From Rhodobacteraceae bacterium WFHF2C18 (GTDB taxonomy: Bacteria; Pseudomonadota; Alphaproteobacteria; Rhodobacterales; Rhodobacteraceae): 49,016 nt of DNA. Below, one piece after another: positions 41,936 to 49,016 of the stretch (within the stretch, counting starts at the first letter, position 1; the number at the start of each line of letters is the position of its first letter). The notes beneath the pieces were generated by a model that was not told the origin of the DNA, did no database searches, and worked only from the letters and a program-made list of their open reading frames with translations. The translations under genes were made by a program, and so were the position numbers. Where the stretch lies: positions 1-49,016 of the forward strand of contig NHTQ01000008.1 in the NCBI GenBank assembly GCA_002166865.1, in the 5' to 3' direction.

Positions 41936-42862
41936 TCAGAGCTTGCTGGCGAGTTCCGGCACAGCCTCGTTCAGGTCGGCCACCAGGCCGTAGTCGGCCA
42001 CCTGGAAGATCGGGGCCTCCTCGTCCTTGTTGATGGCGACGATGACCTTGGAGTCCTTCATGCCGGCCAGGTGCTGAATGGCCCCGGAGATACCCACGGC
42101 GATGTAGAGGTCCGGCGCGACGACCTTGCCGGTCTGTCCCACCTGCCAGTCGTTGGGGGCGAACCCGGAGTCGACGGCCGCGCGGGAGGCGCCCACGGCC
42201 GCGCCCAGCTTGTCGGCCAGTTTCTCGACGATCTCGAAGTTCTCCTCGGAGCCGACGCCGCGGCCACCCGAGACCACGATCCCGGCGGAGGTCAGCTCCG
42301 GCCGGTCGCTTTCGGCGACCTTGTCCTCGACCCATTCGCTCAGGCCCGGGTCGTCGGAGGCGCCCACGCTTTCGACCGGGGCGGCGGGCTGTTCGCCGGC
42401 CGCGTCGAAGCTGGCGGTGCGCATCGAGACGACCTTCTTGGCGTCGGAGGATTTCACCGTCTGCACCGCGTTGCCGGCGTAGATCGGGCGCTCGAAGGTG
42501 TCGGCATCCACCACGCCGGAGGCGTCGGTGATGATCATCACGTCCAGCAGCGCGGCCACCCGCGGCAGGATGTTCTTGGCATCGGTGGTGGCCGGGGCGA
42601 CGACATGGTCGTAGTCCGCCGCCAGGTCTGCGATCAGGCGCGAGACGGGCTCGGCCAGGCGGTGGCCGTAGAGATCATGCTCGGCGCAGAGCACCTTGGC
42701 CACGCCTTCGATCTTGGCGGCTTCCTCGGCGGCGGCGGCGCAGGTGGCGCCGGCAGCCAGCACCGTGACTTCGCCCAGATCCTTGACGGCGGCGACGGCC
42801 TTGGCGGTGGCGTCGCGTGCCAGTTCCCCGTCGCTGATTTCGGCAAGAAGAAGTACAGCCAT
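41936..42862 (-). CDS. etfA: Electron transfer flavoprotein alpha subunit
   Basis: The 308-residue subunit carries the FAD site in its C-terminal half: SGGRGVGSEENF, VGQTGKVVAPDLYIAVGISG and VAINKDEEAPIFQVADYG, the ETF-alpha signature. It accepts electrons from acyl-CoA dehydrogenases such as Mcd (24760-26448) and passes them to ETF-quinone oxidoreductase. ATG 42862 overlaps the etfB stop by one base. A strong terminator follows. Confidence 0.96.
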   Translation of the reverse strand: MAVLLLAEISDGELARDATAKAVAAVKDLGEVTVLAAGATCAAAAEEAAKIEGVAKVLCAEHDLYGHRLAEPVSRLIADLAADYDHVVAPATTDAKNILPRVAALLDVMIITDASGVVDADTFERPIYAGNAVQTVKSSDAKKVVSMRTASFDAAGEQPAAPVESVGASDDPGLSEWVEDKVAESDRPELTSAGIVVSGGRGVGSEENFEIVEKLADKLGAAVGASRAAVDSGFAPNDWQVGQTGKVVAPDLYIAVGISGAIQHLAGMKDSKVIVAINKDEEAPIFQVADYGLVADLNEAVPELASKL

Positions 42863-43620
42863 CACACAGCCCCCGCTTCCTTGAGTTTCTCGACCAGTTC
42901 GTCGACCGATCCGACCATCTCGCCGGCCTTGCGCGCCGGCGGCTCGCCGGTCTTGACGACCTCGAGCCGCGGAGCGACGTCGACGCCGTAATCCTCGGCC
43001 GTCTTTTCCTCCAGCGGCTTCTTCTTGGCCTTCATGATGTTGGGCAGCGAGGCGTAGCGCGGCTCGTTCAGGCGCAGGTCCGTCGAGATGATGGCGGGCA
43101 TCTTGACCTTCACGGTCTGAAGGCCGCCGTCCACCTCGCGGGTGACGACCGCCTGGTCGCCCGCGATGTCGACCGCGTTGGCGTACATCGCCTGGCTCCA
43201 GCCCAGCAGCGCGCTGAGCATCTGGCCGGTGGCGTTCATGTCGTTGTCGATCGCCTGCTTGCCGCAAAGCACGAGGCCGGGCTCTTCCTCCTCGACGACC
43301 TTGGCCAGGATCTTGGCCACCGCCAGCGGCTCGATGTCGGTGTGCACGTCGTCGGCGGCCACCACCAGGATCGCGCGGTCGGCGCCCATGGCCAGAGCGG
43401 TGCGCAGGGTTTCCTGCGCCTGCTTCACGCCGATCGAGACGGCGACGACCTCCTCGGCCTTGCCAGCCTCCTTCAGGCGGATCGCTTCCTCCACGGCGAT
43501 CTCGTCGAAGGGGTTCATCGACATCTTCACGTTGGCCAGATCGACACCGCTGCCATCCGCCTTCACGCGGACCTTCACGTTGTAGTCGATCACGCGTTTG
43601 ACAGGCACAAGCACCTTCAT
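42862..43620 (-). CDS. etfB: Electron transfer flavoprotein beta subunit
   Basis: The 252-residue subunit starts [19 protein letters not shown] and contains the AMP-binding and recognition segments [18 protein letters not shown] and [24 protein letters not shown]. The length is normal. ATG 43620 with GAGGGAGA upstream is the start; a longer frame to 43728 is rejected. It is followed by etfA and lies 188 bp downstream of the cobalamin adenosyltransferase gene on the same strand. Confidence 0.96.
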   Translation of the reverse strand: MKVLVPVKRVIDYNVKVRVKADGSGVDLANVKMSMNPFDEIAVEEAIRLKEAGKAEEVVAVSIGVKQAQETLRTALAMGADRAILVVAADDVHTDIEPLAVAKILAKVVEEEEPGLVLCGKQAIDNDMNATGQMLSALLGWSQAMYANAVDIAGDQAVVTREVDGGLQTVKVKMPAIISTDLRLNEPRYASLPNIMKAKKKPLEEKTAEDYGVDVAPRLEVVKTGEPPARKAGEMVGSVDELVEKLKEAGAV

Positions 43621-43808
43621 TGCATGGTCTCCCTCGCAGTCACGGAGTGCCGCGGCGCGACTCTCCTTCAACAATTCCCGCGCGTTCATATAGCGTCCCG
43701 GCACGGGGATACAGGGCAAAATCGTCACCTTGCCGTCCGGCGACGTCGCGTTTGGGCCTTTGAGCAGGAAATCCTTTCAGGAATTTTGCGGCCGCCTCCA
43801 TCTCGGGG

Positions 43809-44381
43809 TCAGCCGTTCTTGCCCGGCTCCCAGAGCACGTCGGCCCGACCGTCGTCGTTGGAGACGCGGGCGGCCACGAAGAACCAGTCCGACAGGCGGT
43901 TGAGGTATTTCACCGCCGCGGGGTTCACGTCCTCCACCGTGGCCAGTTCCACGGCGTAGCGCTCGGCCCGCCGCGCGACCGTGCGGCACAGGTGCAGGTG
44001 CGCGGCCAGCGCCGAGCCGCCGGGCAGGATGAAGCTGCGCAGCGGTTCCAGCGCCTTGTTCATGGTGTCGATCTCGTCTTCCAGGCGGCCGACCTGGCCA
44101 TCGGTGATGCGCAGGGGCGTGAACTCGGCCTCGGCGTCCCTGTGCATCTCCGGGCGGCACAGGTCGGCGCCCAGGTCGAACAGGTCGTTCTGGATGCGCG
44201 CCAGCGCGGCGTCGGTCTCGCCCTCGGCCTGCAGCCGGGCAAGGCCCAGGGTCGCGTTGACCTCGTCCACGGTGCCGTAGGCGGTCACCCGCATGGAATG
44301 CTTGGCCACCCGCGTGCCGTTGCCAAGCGCGGTTTCCCCGGCATCGCCGGTCTTGGTGTAGATCTTGTTCAGGACCACCAT
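43809..44381 (-). CDS. Cob(I)alamin adenosyltransferase, PduO type
   Basis: The 190-residue enzyme transfers adenosyl from ATP to cob(I)alamin, making the cofactor of methylmalonyl- and ethylmalonyl-CoA mutases. The N-terminal KIYTKTGDAGETALGNG is the ATP-binding signature. RRAERYAVEL and KYLNRLSDWFFVAAR give the conserved helical core. Its place beside etfBA, with mcd elsewhere in the window, fits the B12-dependent ethylmalonyl-CoA pathway. It begins one base after the small membrane protein gene, so the two are co-transcribed. Confidence 0.93.
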   Translation of the reverse strand: MVVLNKIYTKTGDAGETALGNGTRVAKHSMRVTAYGTVDEVNATLGLARLQAEGETDAALARIQNDLFDLGADLCRPEMHRDAEAEFTPLRITDGQVGRLEDEIDTMNKALEPLRSFILPGGSALAAHLHLCRTVARRAERYAVELATVEDVNPAAVKYLNRLSDWFFVAARVSNDDGRADVLWEPGKNG

Positions 44382-44382
44382 G

Positions 44383-44592
44383 TCACTGTCCCCCTTGCCT
44401 GCGAAAATAGACGAAAATCAGAATCAGCAGAACCGCGACGAACTGCGCGGCGATGCGCCATCGCATGATGCGGTTGGCGTGCTTGCGGTTGAACTCGCCG
44501 CCGCGCCCGAAGGTGCCGATGCCGAACAGAAGGATCACGGCCACCAAACCGCAGGCCAGCGCCGCCAGGATGAAGAGGGGATCGTCGAGCAT
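44383..44592 (-). CDS. HIG1-domain twin-transmembrane small protein
   Basis: The 69-residue protein has two membrane helices at about 6-26 and 47-63, joined by the GTFGRGGEFNRKHANRIMRWR loop that marks bacterial HIG1-type proteins. Mitochondrial HIG1 proteins associate with respiratory complexes; the bacterial role is not settled. ATG 44592 is chosen because the first helix follows directly. It lies just upstream of the adenosyltransferase gene. Confidence 0.85.
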   Translation of the reverse strand: MLDDPLFILAALACGLVAVILLFGIGTFGRGGEFNRKHANRIMRWRIAAQFVAVLLILIFVYFRRQGGQ

Positions 44593-44668
44593 CGGTCGTC
44601 CTTCTTGTCTGTCTTGCGGGCCATGTAGAGGCGCGGGCGGCAAAAGCGAAAGGAATTTTTCGCCCGCC

Positions 44669-45499
44669 TCAGCCCTTGGCGATCAGCCAGTCGAGCGCGC
44701 TGGTGGGCAGCAGGCGGCGCAGGGTGCCCATCAGGTAGGTGGGCGTGGTGACGTAATAACGCGGGCGCGGGCGCGGGCTTTCGACGGCATGGACCAGGCG
44801 TTTGGTCACCGCCGCGGGGGGCAGTTCGAAGCGGTCCGGCGCATACTCGGAATAAAGGCGGGGGATCATGCGGGTGCGGTATTCCTCGGCCCGGGGGGCG
44901 TTTTCCCAGTCGATCCAGCGTTCGAACTGGGGGATGGCGTTCTCGCGGATTTTCGACGTGACGGGGCCGGGCTCGATCAGGCAGACGTGGATGCCGGTGC
45001 CGCGCATCTCGATGCGCAGCGTGTCGGTCAGGCCCTCCAGCGCGAACTTGCTGCTGACGTAGGCGCCGCGCCAGCCGATGGCGACCAGCCCGAGGACCGA
45101 GGAACACTGCACGATTCGGCCCCGCCCCTGGGCGCGCATCGCCGGGATGACCCGCCGGGTCAGGTCGTGCCAGCCGAAGAGGTTGGCCTCGAAGATCTCG
45201 CGCAGGGCCGCGCGGGGGAGGTCCTCCAGCAGGCCGGGGCTGGCGAAGGCGCCGTTGTTGAACAGCGCGTCCAGCCGGCCGCCCGTGGCGTCGAGAACCT
45301 CGGCCAGGGCGGCCTCGATGCTGTGCTCGTCCTGGTAGTCCAGGCGCGGGCTGTCGAACCCCTCGGCCTGCAGGCGGGCGCAATCCTCGGCCTTGCGGCA
45401 GGCCGCGAAAACGCGCCAGCCGCGCGCGCGCAGGCCGTGGGCCGCGTCGTGGCCGATGCCGGAGGAACAGCCGGTTATCAGGATGGAGCGCCCCGCCAT
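44669..45499 (-). CDS. Short-chain dehydrogenase/reductase
   Basis: The 276-residue oxidoreductase has the Rossmann nucleotide motif TGCSSGIG near residues 9-16, NNGAF in place of NNAG, the catalytic Ser in QCSSVLG and Tyr-Lys in AYVSSKFAL. The cysteine-containing TGCSSGIG loop and long C-terminal region (about 190-276) match SDRs that act on retinol- or steroid-like substrates, but the natural substrate is unknown. ATG 45499 is the preferred start. It is 76 bp upstream of the small membrane gene. Confidence 0.9.
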   Translation of the reverse strand: MAGRSILITGCSSGIGHDAAHGLRARGWRVFAACRKAEDCARLQAEGFDSPRLDYQDEHSIEAALAEVLDATGGRLDALFNNGAFASPGLLEDLPRAALREIFEANLFGWHDLTRRVIPAMRAQGRGRIVQCSSVLGLVAIGWRGAYVSSKFALEGLTDTLRIEMRGTGIHVCLIEPGPVTSKIRENAIPQFERWIDWENAPRAEEYRTRMIPRLYSEYAPDRFELPPAAVTKRLVHAVESPRPRPRYYVTTPTYLMGTLRRLLPTSALDWLIAKG

Positions 45500-45534
45500 G
45501 CGCAAGCTATGGCCCGGCGGGGGGCGCGATGCAA

Positions 45535-46185
45535 TCAGTTCGTGGCCGGCCCGATCAGCGAGGCCGCGATCCACCCCACCCGGCCCGAGGCGTTGGCGCG
45601 CAGTTTCAGCCAGCCGTTGCCCGGATCGCGCAGGACCGTCACGGCATCGCCGCGGGTCAGCCGATCCAGCCGGTCGTACCGGGTGCCCGGGCCGCCGCGC
45701 ATGTTGGCCGCGCTGGCGGTGACGCGGCGGATGTCCTTGGCCGCGGGGGCGTCCTTGGTCCCCGATCCGGCGAGGCTGGCGCGGGACACGGCCGCCGATA
45801 CCCTTGGCGCGTAGTCCCGTTCATGGGCGGGGCGGGTGTGCGGCGCCGGCCTGCGGTCGGACAGGCGGGCCAGCGGATCGGCCGAGACGGTGGGCACGTT
45901 CAGCCACCGCGGCCCGGCGTCGGCGTTGCGCCCGCCAAGGCCGGGGCCCGGCACCGGGTCCGCCGGCGCGGCGGCGGCGCGGGTGACCTGCGGTTCGGGC
46001 GGCGCGGGCTCGGCCCGGGCGATGCGCGCGGGCGCGGTGCTGCCGGGGCGGGCGCGCGGGCGCTGGTCGTCGATCAGCGCCCGCGCCTGGATGGAGTTGG
46101 GCGACGGCGCGTAGTCGGCCCCGCCGCTCAACTCGTAGAAGGCGACAAACAGGAATCCGAAACTCAGAACAATGAAGCGCCACAT
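45535..46185 (-). CDS. Membrane-anchored or secreted SH3-domain protein
   Basis: The 216-residue protein has an N-terminal hydrophobic segment (WRFIVLSFGFLFVAFYEL, about 2-19) acting as signal or anchor. A long Pro/Ala/Arg-rich disordered region covers about 25-150, and a bacterial SH3-like domain covers about 153-212 (ASAANMRGGPGTRYDRLDRL, GWLKLRANASGRVGWIAASL). Such domains bind cell-wall peptides or carry envelope enzymes. The GC-rich linker makes the coding frame look ambiguous, but the SH3 motif is clear. It is divergent from parC. Confidence 0.85.
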   Translation of the reverse strand: MWRFIVLSFGFLFVAFYELSGGADYAPSPNSIQARALIDDQRPRARPGSTAPARIARAEPAPPEPQVTRAAAAPADPVPGPGLGGRNADAGPRWLNVPTVSADPLARLSDRRPAPHTRPAHERDYAPRVSAAVSRASLAGSGTKDAPAAKDIRRVTASAANMRGGPGTRYDRLDRLTRGDAVTVLRDPGNGWLKLRANASGRVGWIAASLIGPATN

Positions 46186-46331
46186 CGCGCTTTCCCCCCA
46201 GGCAGTTCATTCGCAACAGCGGACAGCACCACAATCCTACGCGATTCGGCCGCCGTCGTGGCACGGGAAATGCGTCAAGTCCTCCCGTCTTTGGCTTTAC
46301 GGCATCGGGCACCTTGGGTATCACATCATCT

Positions 46332-48638
46332 ATGGATGACGCGCTTGACGATCCCAATATCGGCCCGGGCTCTGTTGCCGAACCGCTACGCCGCGCGATC
46401 GGCGAAAGGTATCTGACCTACGCGCTGAGCACGATCATGCATCGCGCGCTGCCGGACGCCCGCGACGGGCTGAAGCCGGTGCATCGCCGTATCCTTTACG
46501 CAATGCGCGAACTGCGGCTGAGTTCCACCGGGGGGTTCCGCAAGTCCGCGAAGATCGCCGGCGACGTCATGGGCAATTACCACCCGCACGGCGACGCGGC
46601 GATCTACGACGCCATGGCGCGGCTGGCGCAGGACTTCGCCGTGCGCTACCCGTTGGTGGACGGGCAGGGCAACTTCGGCAACATCGACGGCGACAACCCC
46701 GCGGCCAGCCGCTACACCGAGGCGCGGATGACCCCGGTGGCCGAGGCCATGCTGGAGGGGCTGGCCGAGGACGCGGTCGATTTCCGCGACAACTACGACG
46801 GCACCCTGCGCGAGCCGGTGGTGCTGCCGGCCAGTTTTCCCCACCTGCTGGCCAACGGCGCCAGCGGCATCGCCGTGGGCATGGCCACGAACATTCCGCC
46901 GCACAACATCGGCGAGCTGGTGGATGCCTGCCTGCACCTCATCAAGGCGCCGGACGCGCGCGACGATACGTTGCTGAACTACATCCCCGGCCCGGATTTT
47001 CCCACCGGCGGCGTGGTGGTGGAACCCAGGGAGGCCATCGCGCAGGCCTATCGCACGGGGCGCGGGTCGATCCGCCTGCGCGCGCGCTGGCATCGCGAGG
47101 ATCTGGGCCGCGGCCAGTGGCAGGTGGTGGTCACCGAGATCCCCTACCAGGTGCAGAAGGCCAAGCTGATCGAGAAGATCGCGGAGGTTATCCAGACGAA
47201 GAAGGTGCCGCTGCTGACCGACGTGCGGGACGAAAGCGCCGATGACGTGCGGCTGATCCTCGAACCGCGCTCGAAGAACGTCGATCCGGAGGTGCTGATG
47301 GGCATGCTGTTCCGCCACAGCGACCTGGAGGTGCGTTTCGGGCTGAACATGAACGTGCTGATCGACGGGGTCACGCCGAAGGTCTGCACGCTCCGGCAGG
47401 TGCTGCGCGCCTTCCTCGACTTCCGCCGCGAGGTGCTGATACGCCGCTCGCGGCACCGGATGGAGAAGATCGATCACCGGCTGGAGGTGGTCGAGGGGCT
47501 GATCGTGGCCTTCCTCAACCTCGACCGGGTGATCGACATCATCCGCTACGACGATGCGCCCAAGGCCGCGCTGATGCGCGAGGTCTGGGGGCAGGACTTC
47601 ACCCGCGCCACCTCGGAGGCCGACTATGTCGCGCCGGCGCAGGACCAGGCCGGCGAACTGAGCGAGGTGCAGGCCGAGGCGATCCTCAACATGCGCCTGC
47701 GCTCGTTGCGGCGGCTGGAGGAGATGGAGCTTCTGAACGAGCGCGACGCGCTGATGGCGGAACGCGCCGACCTCGAGGACCTGCTGGAGGACGAGGGCCG
47801 CCAGTGGCAGGCCATCGCCGATCAGCTGCGCACGGTGAAGAAGACCTTCGGGCCCGAGGCGCCGGGCGGCGCACGGCGCACCGGCTTCGCCGAGGCGGGC
47901 GAGGTCGAGGACGTGCCGCTGGAGGCGATGATCGACCGCGAACCCATCACCGTGGTCTGTTCGCAGCGGGGCTGGATCCGGGCGATGACCGGCCACATCG
48001 ACCTGAACCGCGAGTTGAAGTTCAAGGACGGCGACGGCCCGCGCTTCATGTTCCATGCCGAAACCACCGACCGGCTGCTGGTCTTCACATCGGCGGGGCG
48101 GTTCTATACCCTGTCGGCGGCCAACCTGCCGGGCGGGCGCGGCATGGGCGAGCCGCTGCGCCTGATGGTGGATCTGCCCAACGAATCCGAGATCGTGGAT
48201 CTGTTCATCCACCGCCCGGGCCGCAAGCTGCTTGTGGCCTCCAGCGCCGGCGACGGTTTCGTCGTCTCCGAGGACGAGGTCGTCGCCCAGACACGCAGCG
48301 GCAAGCAGGTGCTGAACGTGCGCGGCGAAGCGCGGGCCAGGGTCTGCAGGCCCGTGGACGGCGATCATGTCGCCGTGGTGGGCGAGAACCGCAAGGTGCT
48401 GGTCTTCCCGCTGGCTGAGCTGCCCGAGATGGCCCGTGGCAAGGGCGTGCGGCTGCAGCGCTACAAGGATGGCGGGTTGTCCGACGCGCGCACCTTCACC
48501 CTGGCCGATGGGTTGAGTTGGCGCGATCCCGCCGGTCGCACCCGCACCGAAACCGACCTGACCGAATGGATGGGCAAGCGCGCCACCGCCGGACGCATGG
48601 CGCCGCGCGGCTTTCCCCGCGACAACCGCTTCACCTGA
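46332..48638 (+). CDS. parC: DNA topoisomerase IV subunit A
   Basis: The 768-residue subunit decatenates chromosomes together with ParE. The winged-helix/tower region includes [22 protein letters not shown] and [13 protein letters not shown]. The catalytic tyrosine is Tyr128 in [10 protein letters not shown]. The C-terminal third is the beta-pinwheel with degenerate repeats such as [10 protein letters not shown]. It lacks the long C-terminal region of GyrA and its exact GyrA box, which favours ParC. ATG 46332 is chosen over GTG 46314. A 259-bp gap without a gene follows. Confidence 0.95.
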   Translation: MDDALDDPNIGPGSVAEPLRRAIGERYLTYALSTIMHRALPDARDGLKPVHRRILYAMRELRLSSTGGFRKSAKIAGDVMGNYHPHGDAAIYDAMARLAQDFAVRYPLVDGQGNFGNIDGDNPAASRYTEARMTPVAEAMLEGLAEDAVDFRDNYDGTLREPVVLPASFPHLLANGASGIAVGMATNIPPHNIGELVDACLHLIKAPDARDDTLLNYIPGPDFPTGGVVVEPREAIAQAYRTGRGSIRLRARWHREDLGRGQWQVVVTEIPYQVQKAKLIEKIAEVIQTKKVPLLTDVRDESADDVRLILEPRSKNVDPEVLMGMLFRHSDLEVRFGLNMNVLIDGVTPKVCTLRQVLRAFLDFRREVLIRRSRHRMEKIDHRLEVVEGLIVAFLNLDRVIDIIRYDDAPKAALMREVWGQDFTRATSEADYVAPAQDQAGELSEVQAEAILNMRLRSLRRLEEMELLNERDALMAERADLEDLLEDEGRQWQAIADQLRTVKKTFGPEAPGGARRTGFAEAGEVEDVPLEAMIDREPITVVCSQRGWIRAMTGHIDLNRELKFKDGDGPRFMFHAETTDRLLVFTSAGRFYTLSAANLPGGRGMGEPLRLMVDLPNESEIVDLFIHRPGRKLLVASSAGDGFVVSEDEVVAQTRSGKQVLNVRGEARARVCRPVDGDHVAVVGENRKVLVFPLAELPEMARGKGVRLQRYKDGGLSDARTFTLADGLSWRDPAGRTRTETDLTEWMGKRATAGRMAPRGFPRDNRFT

Positions 48639-48810
48639 GGCCGCACCGCGCCGGGATGCTGTCGGAGGTGCCCCGGCCCGACCGGCATCTGCCCCGCTGC
48701 GGGCCACCGGATCATCCGGATCCCGGGCGTGGCCGCGGCGGGAGTGTGGCCCGCGCAGGGCGCCCGCGCGACCGGCGTATGGCGGCCCCGCGCGCGCGCC
48801 CACGAAGCGC

Positions 48811-48839
48811 TTGATTTTCCCGTGGCAAGTGAATAAACG
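48811..48839 (+). promoter_or_regulatory. Putative promoter of the EF-Tu gene
   Basis: TTGATT (48811-48816), a 17-base spacer and TAAACG (48834-48839) lie 59 bases before ATG 48898. Confidence 0.45.
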
Positions 48840-48897
48840 GCGCCCGGAGTAAATCAACCAGGGCCCTGCCCCCCAACAGAACAAGGCGCCGCGAGAC

Positions 48898-49016
48898 ATG
48901 GCAAAGGAAAAGTTTGACCGTTCGAAACCGCACGTAAACATCGGCACTGTTGGTCACGTTGACCACGGCAAGACGACCTTGACGGCCGCGATCACGAAGT
49001 ATTTCGGCGATTTCCA
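48898..49016 (+). CDS. tuf: Elongation factor Tu, N-terminal part (cut by right edge)
   Basis: Only the first 39 codons are visible, beginning [20 protein letters not shown]. The G1 loop GHVDHGKT lies at residues 19-26, as in bacterial EF-Tu, which brings aminoacyl-tRNA to the ribosome. The stretch is in A/T-richer codons at the 5' end than the neighbours, as often in highly expressed genes. The gene has its own promoter upstream. Whether it is one of two tuf copies cannot be seen. Confidence 0.96.
   Translation, partial: MAKEKFDRSKPHVNIGTVGHVDHGKTTLTAAITKYFGDF

Noticed and set aside
46386..48947. An 853-codon open frame on the minus strand opposite parC
   Set aside because: It is the antisense shadow of parC, low in complexity (rich in His, Gln, Arg, Val), with no family motif; parC on the plus strand is unambiguous.

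Overview
The window is high-GC chromosomal DNA, about two thirds G+C by eye, with tightly packed genes and many start/stop overlaps of one to four bases. It points to an alphaproteobacterium of the Rhodobacteraceae (Roseobacter/Rhodobacter type). The evidence is methylsuccinyl-CoA dehydrogenase of the ethylmalonyl-CoA pathway, the pckA / chvI-chvG / hprK / rapZ / PTS neighbourhood, a DUF6473 protein, a HIG1-type small membrane protein and two TRAP transporters. I see no rRNA, tRNA, CRISPR array, insertion sequence or phage gene.

Layout. 1-3053: a secreted von Willebrand A protein with tandem 88-residue repeats (cut by the left edge), recO and a TetR regulator. 3193-18287: a large phosphonate locus. 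It holds a PhnCDE1E2 importer with a hexapeptide-repeat transferase, a GntR regulator PhnF with a PhnM-like paralog on the minus strand, then the carbon-phosphorus lyase genes phnG-H-I and phnJ-K-corA-L-N, a minus-strand DUF1045 gene and the canonical phnM. A CorA-type magnesium transporter gene lies between phnK and phnL, and a minus-strand gene for a 50-residue membrane protein lies between phnI and phnJ. 18353-22409: a fumarylacetoacetase-family hydrolase and a TRAP transporter. 22487-24704: a TDT/SLAC1 anion channel and a secreted PAN-domain protein. 24760-29081: methylsuccinyl-CoA dehydrogenase, a TauE/SafE permease and PEP carboxykinase.

29457-34924 is one dense operon: ChvI-ChvG two-component system, short HPr kinase, RapZ, mannose-family EIIA, HPr and a lysophospholipid-type acyltransferase. 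It looks like a regulatory phosphotransfer system without a sugar permease. 35138-41684 holds 3-hydroxybutyryl-CoA dehydrogenase, DUF6473, a host-attachment-family protein, a Crp/Fnr regulator and a second TRAP transporter. 41936-45499 (minus) holds etfA, etfB, a PduO-type cobalamin adenosyltransferase, a small membrane protein and an SDR. An SH3-domain protein, parC and the first 39 codons of EF-Tu close the window.

How they fit together: the phosphonate locus imports phosphonates and releases phosphate by the C-P lyase route. No phnP is present, and the 2H-phosphoesterase-like DUF1045 protein is a candidate for the missing cyclic-phosphate step. Mcd, Hbd, ETF, the adenosyltransferase and PckA together suit growth on C2, C3 and C4 carbon through acyl-CoA intermediates. 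The most unusual points are the corA gene inside the C-P lyase operon, the antisense small membrane gene splitting phnI from phnJ, the PhnF-type operator array, and the 13-bp direct repeat in the pckA-chvI gap.
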